Shown here: positions 29,501-36,423 of the stretch, one piece after another
Position numbering within the stretch: position 1 is the stretch's first letter
Layout: every line of letters starts with the position of its first letter
Origin: an uncultured Bacteroidales bacterium
Lineage (GTDB): Bacteria > Bacteroidota > Bacteroidia > Bacteroidales > P3
Assembly: GCA_900317285.1 (NCBI GenBank)
Contig: ONGA01000015.1
Span: forward strand, 1 to 64,000
Length of the DNA stretch: 64,000 nucleotides
Direction of reading: 5' to 3'
Translations under genes and position numbers: made by a program
Notes under the pieces: model-generated
The model's database searches: none
The model's input: the letters and a program-made list of their open reading frames with translations, nothing else
Told to the model about the DNA's origin: nothing

Positions 29501-32298
29501 TCATACTCACGCACCATCATGTTGTTGGCAATCAGGATGGGGGTGGTCTGTGTGCCGTGAAGGGCACTGGCGCCCATGGCACCTGCACCGGCAGAGGCAT
29601 AGAGGCGGTTCTTGATGACTTTCGTGGCGCCGTAGCACTCGTAGAGGACGAGCACGTTGCTGGTGCTCAAGGTGCTGTACATCTGGTTGCCATCAACCAG
29701 GAGGTTTCTCTGGAAGCGGGCGTTGACAGCGTTGTCGTACTGTTCGCTGAAGTAGCAGTTGCGGACGCTGCAGTCTTTCGAGAGGACAGAAGAGGACTGT
29801 CCCTGGAGGTTGAGACCCACCTTACCGCCTATGAAGCGGCAGTTCTCGACCACCATGCTGTCGGCGGCATTGGATGCCAGCATGGCGGCGATACGCAGCG
29901 ACGCCTGGGGATTGCTCAAGCTGTCGATGAACTGGCAGCCCTCGAAGTGGCAGTTGCGGCTGGAGGAGACCATCTTCACCATGTTGGTGAGGCTGGCGCC
30001 GGCGTAGCGGACGAACTTCAGGTTGCGGAAGTGGACATGTGAGGTGGTTGAGATGTCGATGATGGACGACGCCACCGGTGCAGCTGCAGAGCTGGCGTAG
30101 AATATCACCTCGCCGCCATCCCGAGGCTCGAAAGCGATATAGGCGTCACCCTCGAGGCCGCTGAAGCGGGGCAGCGCGAAGGGTTTGTATCTGCCGGGGG
30201 CGAGGCGGACGATGAGGCTGTCAAGCATGCCGCACTGCCGCAGGGAGACGAGGAAGTCGTCGACGCTGGCAAAGTTGGAGTCGGGACCACCGATGGTTAT
30301 CACGCCGCTCATGGGACCAGAGCAGACGGTGAAGGAGGTGTGGAGGGTATCGTTGAGGGGCTCGTGGTCACGATAGCGACCGTTGCCGCTGCCCACGGTG
30401 TCCTCGACATAGATGGTCACGTTGTGGAATCCCGGGTTAAGGTCGACGGTGCTGGTGAGGGTCACCTCGGTGCTTTGTCCATAGGCGAGGTTGCCGGTCC
30501 AGTCGTGGTGGTTGACAACGGCGCCGCTGTCGATGTTATAGGTGATGCGCACCGAGTTGAGGGGTCTGGCACCGGGGTTTTTCAACTTCACCACCAGGCT
30601 GCCGGGACATATCATGGCGTTGGAGTCGGTGGGGGCGATGAGTTCGGTAAGGGCAGCGTCGTTGAGAAGCGGGAGGCTGGCATGCTCGGTGATGACGATG
30701 GCAGGGCGGACGTTCTTCAAGACGTCGCCGTTTTTGAACTGAGCGTCATTCCAGGGGTCGTAGTTGATGACAGACTGACCGAAGTTGGCAGTGATACTCT
30801 TCTTGCCCGTCGCCGCGGGGATGGTCTTGATGGAGACACCGTTAGCGGCATCGGCAGGGTCGTCGAAAATAACCTGCATAACGAGGTCTTTACCGGCGTA
30901 GAAGAAGGTATCAGTGAAGTTGATGCTGAAGGTGTCGTTGCGGGTGATGGAGAGAGCATCGTCGTACATGGAGTGCATGAAGGAGGAGGTGAAGGGAGTG
31001 GATGTCGGCGTTGCTTCGCTGACAGTGTAGTCGGTGGGGACGTTCTTCATGTTGAGCTGGAAGCGCTGGCGCGACCATGCAGAGGGGCGGCTGTTGACGT
31101 AGAAGCGGAGGGAGGTGATGCCGCCGGGGCCATAGCCTGCATTCGCCATGGTTGCGGAGTCGAAGACCCATTCGCTCTTGTTGGCCGCGAAGGTGGGGAA
31201 GGGGAAGGTGTTGTCGTTGCCGTTGCCGGTGAACTCTGGCGTTTGTACGCCGAGCTGGTCGTTGCCGCTACGGACGAAGCGGAACTCCTGCCATGTGCCG
31301 TCGACGGACGGGAAGCGGGAGGTGTTGAAGCTGGCATTGTTGTTGTTGGTGAGGTCGCGGACGGTGCAGTAGAAGGACATGATGGTATCGTAGCCGTCGA
31401 AGGGGATGGAGGCGGCGAAGCGGCTGTCGTAGCCCGCGAGCTGGGTCATGTGCACTTTATGTACCGTGGGATTGGAACCGTAGCGGTAGTAGAGGTTGAC
31501 GGAGTCGGCATTGATGGCGAAGCCGGCAGCGTTGCTGATGGCGTCGAGTTGGATGCGTGCGACACGGGTGTGGGGGTAGTCCTTGAAGTCGGGGTAGCGC
31601 ACCATGTTGATGGTGGGGCGTGCCATGGGCTGGGTGCTGACGACGAGGCGGAGGTTGTCGATGTGCCAGTTGCCGAGGGCAGTGTTGCCGCGCTTTTTCT
31701 GGAGGACGAACTTGAGGGAGAGGGTGCGCTCGGCACCGGTCTGGGAGCTACTGATGATGAAGGTGGAGCCGCTGTGCATGTTGAAGCGTTCGCTGCGCCA
31801 CATGGCATTGGTAACCTCGTCTGCACTCCATTCGGAATAGGCGGTATTGTTGAAGGTGTTTCTGTTTCTGAAGAGGTTGCTGTAGCCGTTAGGGCCCGTT
31901 TTGTCGTAGTAGGCGTTGGTGAGCTGCTTCCAGGCGCCGGAGCCCTGCTTGTACCAGATGGAGCAGGTGGTGTCCCTGGCGGCGGTACCGTTGGGGATGA
32001 CGTCGCAGATGTGGTCGAAGAGGAGCGCGATGTACTGGTTACCGGTGGTTTGGCTGAAGTCGAAGGGTCCCAGTTCCAGGACGACATCCTCGGAGGAGGA
32101 CTGCGAGAGGTCCATCGAGCGAGCGCCGGAGGCATGGAAAGCAGTGACGATGGATGCCGAAGAGGAGGGGGTGGCGGTGTAGCCCGTGGTGGGGTCGCCA
32201 TTCTCGAAGCCGGTGTTCATCTTGTAGGTCACCTGGCCCTGGGCAATGAGCCCGCAGAGCATGAAAGCGACCATCGGAAGCGAAAATCTGAGTTTCAT
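20551..32298 (-). CDS. Giant multidomain T9SS type A sorting domain protein
   Basis: 3915 residues, probably a surface adhesin-like or matrix protein. A signal peptide (MKLRFSLPMVAFMLCGLIAQGQ) is followed by beta-sandwich domains (about 25-650). A first right-handed beta-helix lies at about 660-1100 (FRNLKFVRYAG, NCHFEGCQFID) and a second at about 2010-2440 (GNGSNINITNCLV, ending PTIGAHEMEQ). Many CARDB/Ig-like modules of the form NxG...YxINGG...NDTN lie between. A GEVED-like domain is at about 2955-3080, a jelly-roll module at about 3215-3380, and a type A tail at about 3830-3915 (LEQNYPNPF to RKLILR). Asp, Asn and Thr are abundant. No catalytic motif was recognised. The frame is open throughout. 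Confidence 0.92.
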   Translation of the reverse strand: MKLRFSLPMVAFMLCGLIAQGQVTYKMNTGFENGDPTTGYTATPSSSASIVTAFHASGARSMDLSQSSSEDVVLELGPFDFSQTTGNQYIALLFDHICDVIPNGTAARDTTCSIWYKQGSGAWKQLTNAYYDKTGPNGYSNLFRNRNTFNNTAYSEWSADEVTNAMWRSERFNMHSGSTFIISSSQTGAERTLSLKFVLQKKRGNTALGNWHIDNLRLVVSTQPMARPTINMVRYPDFKDYPHTRVARIQLDAISNAAGFAINADSVNLYYRYGSNPTVHKVHMTQLAGYDSRFAASIPFDGYDTIMSFYCTVRDLTNNNNASFNTSRFPSVDGTWQEFRFVRSGNDQLGVQTPEFTGNGNDNTFPFPTFAANKSEWVFDSATMANAGYGPGGITSLRFYVNSRPSAWSRQRFQLNMKNVPTDYTVSEATPTSTPFTSSFMHSMYDDALSITRNDTFSINFTDTFFYAGKDLVMQVIFDDPADAANGVSIKTIPAATGKKSITANFGQSVINYDPWNDAQFKNGDVLKNVRPAIVITEHASLPLLNDAALTELIAPTDSNAMICPGSLVVKLKNPGARPLNSVRITYNIDSGAVVNHHDWTGNLAYGQSTEVTLTSTVDLNPGFHNVTIYVEDTVGSGNGRYRDHEPLNDTLHTSFTVCSGPMSGVITIGGPDSNFASVDDFLVSLRQCGMLDSLIVRLAPGRYKPFALPRFSGLEGDAYIAFEPRDGGEVIFYASSAAAPVASSIIDISTTSHVHFRNLKFVRYAGASLTNMVKMVSSSRNCHFEGCQFIDSLSNPQASLRIAAMLASNAADSMVVENCRFIGGKVGLNLQGQSSSVLSKDCSVRNCYFSEQYDNAVNARFQRNLLVDGNQMYSTLSTSNVLVLYECYGATKVIKNRLYASAGAGAMGASALHGTQTTPILIANNMMVREYEGTSAINTAVSISSADWTDVVYNSVKQTAARRSNTAALTFGASINNCRFLNNIVVNLDESNYAFNYTPGAATTNTVGHNVYYSLGVVLNKLGSTSYPTITAWKNALSEDSLSISTNPNFLDGSLVDLRTFSRPIAGMGIPVASVTTDIYDSLRDPQHPSAGAFQFEAVRYDFEPVILLNPVADNCYMPDQNELILTIRNTGILNYDTNTLTLAYQINGGEPLRVQVTDNIRAEHEDTVRTGAMLHLPYNGTNDSIYNIRVWTEFTSDPNQTNDTNNYIVISRYHPAIPADYLDSVDYATPAVITPTEGVDTWVVSDNPTAPLRKSQLYWFRDSADVEPFYVGHSFTTDTLRQGMELYFSQKRSLPIVRLTQMEIAHANTTQGVTPDAPSWLASGRKYVFQLTNLGDDTARLEGDILQSVSTTASSNGKQYIFGDVRIAPGEAIVVQFVPASSGSNTTVTVYSTNGTLLSTKTVNYKLTISNSTKIGYIFRHENVIEDAIVLNGDVVASEAWTNLNVPSYVWGGDGIAVTETATAGFVRTGFVGGASDWSLATDDAPMFLNNKNDNWIRYTDNGCVGGKAKARITMRQPPTAELELMSPTLPEPACGLGLEDVTVTINNYGTGDVVNPVLHYLAGGNDTVTETMSGTIPTGGQYTYTFTNKLNMAFDRDTMFTVKVWVDSVPDDRMQYNDTSWGVTGSIYTPAAPAALQGQTVSYASRATLTHIPTRNDVVPVWYNYDLQPVDTGSVHTTEILYSGGTMAMSYVVVDTLPAQVGTGTSPSNKTAYPNPYQAKDKYVKEQYIYSAADLLEAGAKPGPISELSFYLDSLFAVDNLTFTTYRISMGLTTDTIFSTTSAWKDATSVFYRAPFTIHRSSDHWVKHTLDTPFVWDGVSSIVVQVTRSRSEAFSSGVQTRYTTKANTTLHKNSSNALTPSLEEYSSTGTKGNNRPNIIFNNNVQFGCAGPYTPFELELVNIPSVDMAMTWPGGVDTLVYNSCGNTVLSVNLRNQGTATQNGAKVFFYLDTLQLDSTLVNDSFAPGVLRTDTLLNRQLTPGRHTIKAFISAEGDYVSSNDTISRTFIVRFCGGSYTIALENGDYHSFSEAIDTMNVVGIEGPVNFLVANGTYREQVKLNQVDGASAVNTIRFIGGGDSVVLMGAPTQTANYVFCADGVSNLALSNISIVSRPASGNYANALVLGNGSNINITNCLVKVKGGVENATASSVTLNDSIANFTFTNNVVDSGYYSIKGTGTGYSNIIIDNNIIRNFAKGGVSFRNLDSISLASNQIVSSNSTDSRGLVGVSLANTSGMIDVQKNKIYLVSQKKGGMMGLLFEHVTGTMSDQGLVANNMISCSSTGTAGITPSTLKPSGIWIDSSSANLNFLFNSVRLYCGEAAGTSNDNSRSFFAGNTISEVLVKNNIFSNYSKGYAYYVSELQTVTSSDYNAYYSESVKPFAWKVTTLATLAQLQNRNQDDDNSIFDEPYFTSAEDLHLLMANYVGHAQYNSDVTDDIDGKPRSSTPPPTIGAHEMEQMTHDMVVVRILKPVLGDAQHIETNEVVVQAKFCNNGRSVENNVRWYAYIDGYETTAHSAIKNLGSFNSGQMKTDTLHLPTALGIIDSQLVHVVVLLDNDDTPENNDLTARIFLKPAYNLNATKMLTSAPATGACELRNTLIKITLKNEGEKPIPANTSFEIGYATQLTAPANVTISTLPDTVRETATLQNALNKNATITLEFNNRANLYPTDTAVDIDVRVTGWCHFVHDLKPANDSANVSSKWVVVKSFYTPDAPVGYDTSVAYASWGPVRASQEQGLPIKWYKTNTGSPTAFYSPSGYAASTYWNTNLPQLFRDTTYYLRCESKSAGHCPSDFSPVTVHVDPATDIDMAMVDILAPLGNRVYMEDDTVRIRVANYSHNVMSNVPVSFEMKKGNTVVQTATEIIEASIAPNEIYSYTFNTLLDSISTPTTQQNYTVNAWTSMPNDRTPRNDTVRVVKTFKTLKEITYSSPNPGNLTFDITRVSFNEIDLDMPPLGRGYNNMATYGSPEYPVTHVTRGMLDTILIQITAFDQTAQDFRCRAAVYIDFDRSGTFTQAGENVVSATQFYSNETFKAPITISPTASTGYMRMRVVVADYGQSIGPSVGENAHIIDFLLYVDAEPVTTDLAVTQMVSPRDYLIRDDRPNTITFRVFNKGSQAINSANFHYRFVSENGVVESTITWDGSLQPGRGGLVSLPPHVFPFGTTKFSVWSEMQGDQNRSNDTLVFEFNRFHIVTLDIYDNFDGAMNYWYAPTGYNPYSRNYWECGVPAGTKLNAAYSEPNAWVTDLDSVVATGKRGNVSYLYSPIINISQIHSDTLSFRLRRNLTQNSTLHLEFYNFQNRWVKLMDDSATCWYNNTEDSVFSGTTAGDGYDYYWISTNGNRLSGDFNQSLQFRFVYTTPKTNKSNYGEGCAIDDFRIGRARRATDAGVVDIIYPDSCRYGETIYPRVVVKNFGYDNLRHVQIGYTYYGAHMPRLTTFSCDIAPDKVDTFRFDTPFTITTDFPDTFYLKAFTILPADIYQDNDSTIRAYHLLPLDHDISAQAILAPQERVLAGDTAVTVTLRMRNFGAGEISTAYATYLVNGYNRVDEVIHFDSILGRPLASMEYFNYTFKRKFHAGVGRMVITGIVSDGINDYPYNDTVSKQIQGISSVTDIAARSVVLTPVGNRIRVELLIENVGARGANNFEVGYMIDNDPSTARIETFTRPTPLAVLTTATHTFEATLSNRSGGYPVVTGFVHAFDDNDPSNDSTNIIAPSTPDLEAVKVEVEENSAADCRVFIVVRNVGNISMVNQSISLSAVVNGTELSATLPVNIPTGQSARYEFSRRIPKSSSRSYVGSGRVTFNGDANSENDQTTNVVVVNYVAGAPTVDDPTSLSLEQNYPNPFSGQTVIPFVLPQDASVRIFVVDAMGHLVKDFEQSFSAGRQTVTLDLSVCSAGVYYYGIVVSGERRMRKLILR

Positions 32299-32385
32299 AT
32301 ATTATATATTTTGTTTCTTATACAAGTCGTTTACAATTACTTATACTGATTCACCCTACCGTTTGGCGGTATGGCAAACCAAAGG

Positions 32386-32393
32386 CAAATATA
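32386..32393 (-). promoter_or_regulatory. Promoter of the giant T9SS protein gene
   Basis: On the minus strand TATATTTG lies 88 nt upstream of the ATG, with no good -33 TTG. The leader contains a small TACCG/CGGTA hairpin. Positioned just after the terminator of the hutI-lolD-rlmB unit, it is the only candidate in the gap. Confidence 0.5.
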
Positions 32394-32436
32394 CGAACTT
32401 TTTGGAAAACGGATGGTCTTTTTATAAAAAAAGAAT

Positions 32437-32470
32437 AAAAAAAGCGCAGCTGCCGGGAGCGGCAGCTGCG
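32437..32470 (-). terminator. Terminator of the hutI-lolD-rlmB transcript
   Basis: Perfect 10-bp stem (CGCAGCTGCC 32445-32454, GGCAGCTGCG 32461-32470) with a 6-nt loop and, on the minus strand, a run of seven T. It lies about 230 nt beyond the rlmB stop, so the repeat array at 32488-32703 becomes the 3' untranslated region of that message. Confidence 0.88.
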
Positions 32471-32487
32471 AAGGGAGGGGATTTTTG

Positions 32488-32703
32488 TCCTATATAGGAG
32501 AGGATGTTTGTTCTATGTAGGAGCGGAAATTTGTCCTATGTCGGGGAGGGCGCCGGAAAATTTTCTCCTATGTCGAAAAAATTGGCTCCTATGAATTAAC
32601 TACTGTTTTACTACCTTTCTATATCGGTTGTACTACCGTTGTACTATCATTCTCCTATGATGCGTATATGATGCGTATATGTTTCTCCTATGTCGGGGTC
32701 GAT
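32488..32703. repeat. CTATG repeat array, copy A
   Basis: Units of the form TTTGTCCTATGTnGG with CTAT at 32490, 32513, 32536, 32568 and 32589 (spacings 23, 23, 32, 21). Next comes a 20-bp block (32610-32629) and a 22-bp block (32655-32676) that are identical in copy B near 45.7 kb, then a closing CTCCTATGTCGGGG next to the rlmB stop. The 32299-32703 gap otherwise holds only the terminator and the promoter of the giant gene; no gene is seen. Confidence 0.85.
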
Positions 32704-33441
32704 TCAGGAGCGTTGCTCGAGGGCTTCGTACATGAAGACGCCCGCGGCGACGCTGACGTTGAGCGACGCCACTTCGCCGACGATGGGCAGCTTGGCACGC
32801 ACATCGCTCATTTTCAGCAGTTCGGGGCTGATGCCCGTTTCCTCGTTGCCGAGGATGAGGAGCGTGGGGCGGCGGAAGTCGACGGTGCGGTAGTGCACGG
32901 CGCCCTTCTCGGTGGCGGCAACTATCTGGTAGCCATACTGCTTGGCAAGGTTGACGACGGTTTTGAGGTTCTGCTCACGGCAGAGCGGCAGGCGGAGGAG
33001 CGCGCCGCTGGAGGTCTTGATGGCGTCTTCGTTGAGGGCGGCGCTGCCGCGGTCGGGAAGGATGAGCGCGCTGACACCCGTGCACTCGGCGGTGCGGGCT
33101 ATGGCGCCCATGTTGCGCACGTCGGTGATGTGGTCGAGCAGCACCACCAATGCCGTCTCGGGGAGGGTTTCGACCAACTCCATGAAGGCGTGGTACTTGA
33201 CGGCGGCGATGGTGGCGACGACACCCTGGTGGTTGCCGGTGGTCATCTTGTTGAGTTTCTCGACAGGGACGTACTGGAAGGGGATGTCGTGCTCTTTGAG
33301 TTTGGTTCTCAATTCATTAAGCAATGAGGAATTGAGTCCGTTCTGTATCAGGACGCGTTCCACCTGCTGGTCGCTGGCGACGGCTTCGATGACGGGGCGC
33401 AAGCCGTAGACTATCTGTTGTTTATTCTGAACTTTTTCCAT
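32704..33441 (-). CDS. rlmB: 23S rRNA 2'-O-ribose methyltransferase RlmB (TrmH family)
   Basis: 245 residues from the ATG at 33441; an upstream extension in this frame lies inside lolD and is Ser/Thr/Pro-rich shadow sequence. A short substrate-binding domain ([14 protein letters not shown], about 8-85) precedes the SPOUT domain with motif 1 [20 protein letters not shown], motif 2 [12 protein letters not shown] and motif 3 [18 protein letters not shown], which forms the knotted SAM site. RlmB methylates G2251 in the 23S P-loop; other TrmH-family proteins look similar, so the target is inferred. The start overlaps lolD by 20 bp. The stop abuts the repeat array. Confidence 0.88.
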   Translation of the reverse strand: MEKVQNKQQIVYGLRPVIEAVASDQQVERVLIQNGLNSSLLNELRTKLKEHDIPFQYVPVEKLNKMTTGNHQGVVATIAAVKYHAFMELVETLPETALVVLLDHITDVRNMGAIARTAECTGVSALILPDRGSAALNEDAIKTSSGALLRLPLCREQNLKTVVNLAKQYGYQIVAATEKGAVHYRTVDFRRPTLLILGNEETGISPELLKMSDVRAKLPIVGEVASLNVSVAAGVFMYEALEQRS

Positions 33442-34075
33442 CGATAATGGTGATTTTACGGTCGGCCATGGAGGCCAGTTCCTCGTTGTGGGTGACGATG
33501 ACGAAGGTTTGGTTGTACTGGTCGCGGAGGCGGAAGAAGAGCTCGTGGAGCTCGCGGGCATGTGCTGTGTCGAGGTTGCCGCTGGGCTCGTCGGCGAGCA
33601 CCGCCATGGGGTTGTTGACCAAGGCCCTGGCCACGGCCACGCGCTGCTGCTCGCCGCCACTCATGGCCTTGGGCTTGTGGCTGGCGCGGTGGTCCACTTT
33701 CATGAATGTCAGGAGTTCCATCGCCCTGGCCGACGCCTCCTTGAGGGGCACGCCGCGGATGAGGGCGGGGATGCAGACATTCTCAAGCGCCGTGAATTCG
33801 GGCAGCAGGTGGTGGGCCTGGAAGACGAAGCCGATGTGCTCGTTGCGGAAACGCGCCAACTCCCTCTCCTTCAGTCCGAAGACATCGGTATCCCCATAAT
33901 GCAGGGAGCCGGAGTCGGGGCGGTCGAGGGTGCCGAGAATCTGCAGCAGGGTGGTCTTGCCGGCACCGGAGGGACCGACGATGGAGACCACCTCGCCCTT
34001 CTCGATGCTGACACTCACGTCTTTCAGCACATGGAGGTCGCCGTAGCTCTTGTTGATATCGGTAGCGGTAATCAT
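33422..34075 (-). CDS. lolD: ABC transporter ATP-binding protein, LolD/MacB type
   Basis: 217 residues. Walker A GPSGAGKT (34-41), Q-loop [17 protein letters not shown], signature [15 protein letters not shown], Walker [13 protein letters not shown] and the H-loop IVTHNEELA are all present. The [13 protein letters not shown] and DEPSGNLD features define the LolD/MacB/FtsE branch. LolD powers release of lipoproteins from the inner membrane to LolA, and a lipoprotein-rich organism needs it. No LolC/E permease is adjacent, so the partner is unknown and the symbol is tentative. It lies 9 nt after hutI and overlaps rlmB by 20 bp. Confidence 0.85.
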   Translation of the reverse strand: MITATDINKSYGDLHVLKDVSVSIEKGEVVSIVGPSGAGKTTLLQILGTLDRPDSGSLHYGDTDVFGLKERELARFRNEHIGFVFQAHHLLPEFTALENVCIPALIRGVPLKEASARAMELLTFMKVDHRASHKPKAMSGGEQQRVAVARALVNNPMAVLADEPSGNLDTAHARELHELFFRLRDQYNQTFVIVTHNEELASMADRKITIIDGKSSE

Positions 34076-34084
34076 CTGCCTTGA

Positions 34085-35329
34085 CTACTTGACTTCTTCT
34101 CCGTTGAGGAAGATGCGCTCGACCTTGTTCTCGCCGTAGGCGTAGGGCATGTACTCGTAGGAGGGGATGGGCTTGGTGAGGTAGAAGTTGGCCTTCTTGC
34201 CGACGGCGATGGAGCCGAGGATGTCGCTCACGCCCATGGCATAGGCGGTGTTCAGCGTGGTGGCGTTGAACGCCTCCTCGGGGGTCAGGCGGTAGCGGAT
34301 GCAGGCCATGGAGAGGACGAGCTGCATGTTGCCCGAAGGCGAGGTGCCGGGGTTGTAGTCGGAAGCCATAGCCACGGGCAGGCCGGCGTCAATCATCTTG
34401 CGTGCCGGCGAGAGGGGCAAGTTGAGGAAGAAAGCACAGCCGGGCAAGACGGTGGGCATCGTCTCGGTGCCCTTCAGGCACTCGATCTCGGCGTCGCCCA
34501 TCTGCTCGAGGTGGTCGACCGAGATGGCACCATATTTCACGCCCACCTGCACGCCACCCGAGACAGCCATCTCGTTGGCGTGAATCTTCGGACGCATGCC
34601 GTATTTGATGCCCGCCTCGAGAATACGGGCGGTATCCTCGACGGTGAAGAATCCCTGGTCGCAGAAGACGTCGATGAAGTCGGCCAAGCCTTCTTTCGCC
34701 ACCAGAGGAATCATCTCGTTGATGACCAGGTCGACATAGTCCTCCTGGTGGCCGCGATACTCCATCGGGATGCCGTGGGCACCGAGGAAGTTGGACTTGA
34801 TGGTCATGGGCGAGGTCTCCTTGAGGCGGCGGATGACGCGCAAGAGCTTCAGCTCGCTCTCGGTGGAGAGGCCGTAGCCGCTCTTGATTTCGATGGCGCC
34901 GACGCCCATACGCATCACATCGTCGAGGCGCTGGCGGGCCATGTCGTAGAGCTCATCCTCGGAAGCTGCCGCCGTTGCCTTGGCGGAGTTGAGGATGCCG
35001 CCGCCGCGCTTGGCAATCTCCTCGTAGCTGAGGCCGCGAATCTTGTCGACGAACTCATGCTCGCGAGAGTTGGCATAGACGATATGGGTGTGGGAGTCGC
35101 AGAAGGAGGGGAAGAGCAGGCGACCGGTGGCGTCGACCACGCTGGGTGCGCAGGCGTCCTCGCCTGCCAACTCGCTCATCGGTCCGAACTTTTTGATGAG
35201 GCCGTCCTCGACGATGAGGTAGGCATCCTTGATTGACGGGAGTTCAGCCATCTCCTTGCCCTGCTTACGCAGCCGCGGAGTGAGCTCCACTCCCGCCAAT
35301 TCCTTGATATTCTTGATAAGTGTTCTCAT
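34085..35329 (-). CDS. hutI: Imidazolonepropionase HutI
   Basis: 414 residues, the family length. The metal-dependent amidohydrolase motif FCDSHTHIVY supplies the HxH ligands. EIKSGYGLSTESELKLLRVI and FLGAHGIPMEY are HutI signatures, and VDHLEQMGDAEIECL and MASDYNPGT give later metal or substrate residues. The enzyme hydrolyses imidazolone-5-propionate to N-formimino-L-glutamate in histidine breakdown. No hutH, hutU or formiminotransferase gene is in the window; instead it heads an operon with lolD and rlmB. The promoter is 24-53 nt upstream. Confidence 0.93.
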   Translation of the reverse strand: MRTLIKNIKELAGVELTPRLRKQGKEMAELPSIKDAYLIVEDGLIKKFGPMSELAGEDACAPSVVDATGRLLFPSFCDSHTHIVYANSREHEFVDKIRGLSYEEIAKRGGGILNSAKATAAASEDELYDMARQRLDDVMRMGVGAIEIKSGYGLSTESELKLLRVIRRLKETSPMTIKSNFLGAHGIPMEYRGHQEDYVDLVINEMIPLVAKEGLADFIDVFCDQGFFTVEDTARILEAGIKYGMRPKIHANEMAVSGGVQVGVKYGAISVDHLEQMGDAEIECLKGTETMPTVLPGCAFFLNLPLSPARKMIDAGLPVAMASDYNPGTSPSGNMQLVLSMACIRYRLTPEEAFNATTLNTAYAMGVSDILGSIAVGKKANFYLTKPIPSYEYMPYAYGENKVERIFLNGEEVK

Positions 35330-35352
35330 ATATTTTCACATCAATTTTGATG

Positions 35353-35382
35353 CAAAAATACATATTATTTGCGACGTGGCAA
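35353..35382 (-). promoter_or_regulatory. hutI promoter with extended -33 box
   Basis: Minus strand: TTTTTGCCACGTCG with TTG at 35382-35380, then 19 nt, then TATTTTTG at 35360-35353. The box ends 23 nt before the hutI ATG. Confidence 0.8.
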
Positions 35383-35493
35383 AAATTATTTTCATTTTTG
35401 CCCCTGCCCTATACATACCGATGGGCCAGGTCCATAACCTTTCGGGCCAGGGCGTCGCGTCTGGAATCCGGCATGCTGTTAGTCCAGGCCTTG

Positions 35494-36402
35494 TTATTTG
35501 CCAATATCTCCATCTTCCCAGTATTCTATTTCATATTCGGCGACGCCCCATAGGCCTTTCTCATAGACAAGCACGTCGTGCTCATCATAGCGACAGTATT
35601 CATCGGAAGGTTCTGTGTCTGTTGGATCATCGTAGATTTTCCAATGCTCATGGCGTTCCTTGCGAGTGCCGTCGGGACGGAAGGTAATGGTTACGTCGGC
35701 CTCCAGGTCCAAATCGTACATCTTTCCTGTCTGCGAGACGAGGACCCCGTTGGCATCATAGTTATAGTCGAGTGTGTCCCACGATTCATAATAATAGGTC
35801 CTGCTGGCGACAATGCGTCCCGAAGCGTCATAATAAAAAACACAGTCGCGGTATCCAGTCCCCCCGTCGTCGCAATACTCATGAAGCAGACGGCCGTCGG
35901 ATGCATACTCACGCAAGAATCGTAGGGTATCGTTCCCACTAAGATATACACATTCTGTATAGCCAAAACGAGGATGCAGCTTGTGAGAAAGAAGATTATA
36001 TTCTTCAACACCCTCGTTATACTTGCTGAAACGTTCCGTCTTGGCATGCTGCACAAAACCGTCGGCGGCATACTCGATACTGCACCGCGAAGACACTTCG
36101 CGGTGCGGCATCGGATTGGCCGAGGTGCTGACCCAACTATATGTCTCATGTAAAACAAGGCGACCTCGGTTGTCGTATACATTACGATAGGCACTGTCGG
36201 TACTATAGCCGTGGCGGTCATATAATTCAGTATGCACCAACTCGCGCGCACCTGTCAATGTATCGACAGAAAACGAACGTATCACTTTAATATTCTCGTT
36301 GTTACGACGAGGGAAACACGGCAATTCCGGTAACGGTCCCTGCCCCATGGCAGAGACAACCATGGTCACAAACAACATCATTATGCCCGATTTCCGCATC
36401 AT
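35494..36402 (-). CDS. Exported YD-repeat-like protein, possibly frameshifted at its end
   Basis: 302 residues with a signal peptide (MMRKSGIMMLFVTMVVSAMGQ). The chain contains recurring YD/RHS-like strands: YDNRGRLVLHET, YAADGFVQHA, YASDGRLLHEY, YDASGRIVASRT, YDANGVLVSQT. These motifs build beta-rich shells or wrap toxins in larger proteins, but nothing here indicates a toxin. There is no T9SS tail. The frame stops after EIEYWEDGDIGK, while the +1 frame stays open for about 33 codons (to 35409) with a plausible sequence, so the natural C-terminus may be longer. The function is unknown. Its promoter lies at 36424-36453. Confidence 0.75.
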   Translation of the reverse strand: MMRKSGIMMLFVTMVVSAMGQGPLPELPCFPRRNNENIKVIRSFSVDTLTGARELVHTELYDRHGYSTDSAYRNVYDNRGRLVLHETYSWVSTSANPMPHREVSSRCSIEYAADGFVQHAKTERFSKYNEGVEEYNLLSHKLHPRFGYTECVYLSGNDTLRFLREYASDGRLLHEYCDDGGTGYRDCVFYYDASGRIVASRTYYYESWDTLDYNYDANGVLVSQTGKMYDLDLEADVTITFRPDGTRKERHEHWKIYDDPTDTEPSDEYCRYDEHDVLVYEKGLWGVAEYEIEYWEDGDIGK

Positions 36403-36423
36403 TTCAGCATACTAAATTGACTG

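Noticed and set aside
27613..30042. 809-codon rightward reading frame
   Set aside because: It is antisense to the giant T9SS gene, has no signal or domain, and is Val/Gly/Ala-rich shadow sequence.
32488..32703. CRISPR array
   Set aside because: Repeat units are too short (about 8-15 bp conserved) and uneven, with no spacers of constant length and no cas genes.
33442..33660. 73-residue N-terminal extension of RlmB
   Set aside because: It lies inside lolD in another frame and is low-complexity Ser/Thr/Pro.
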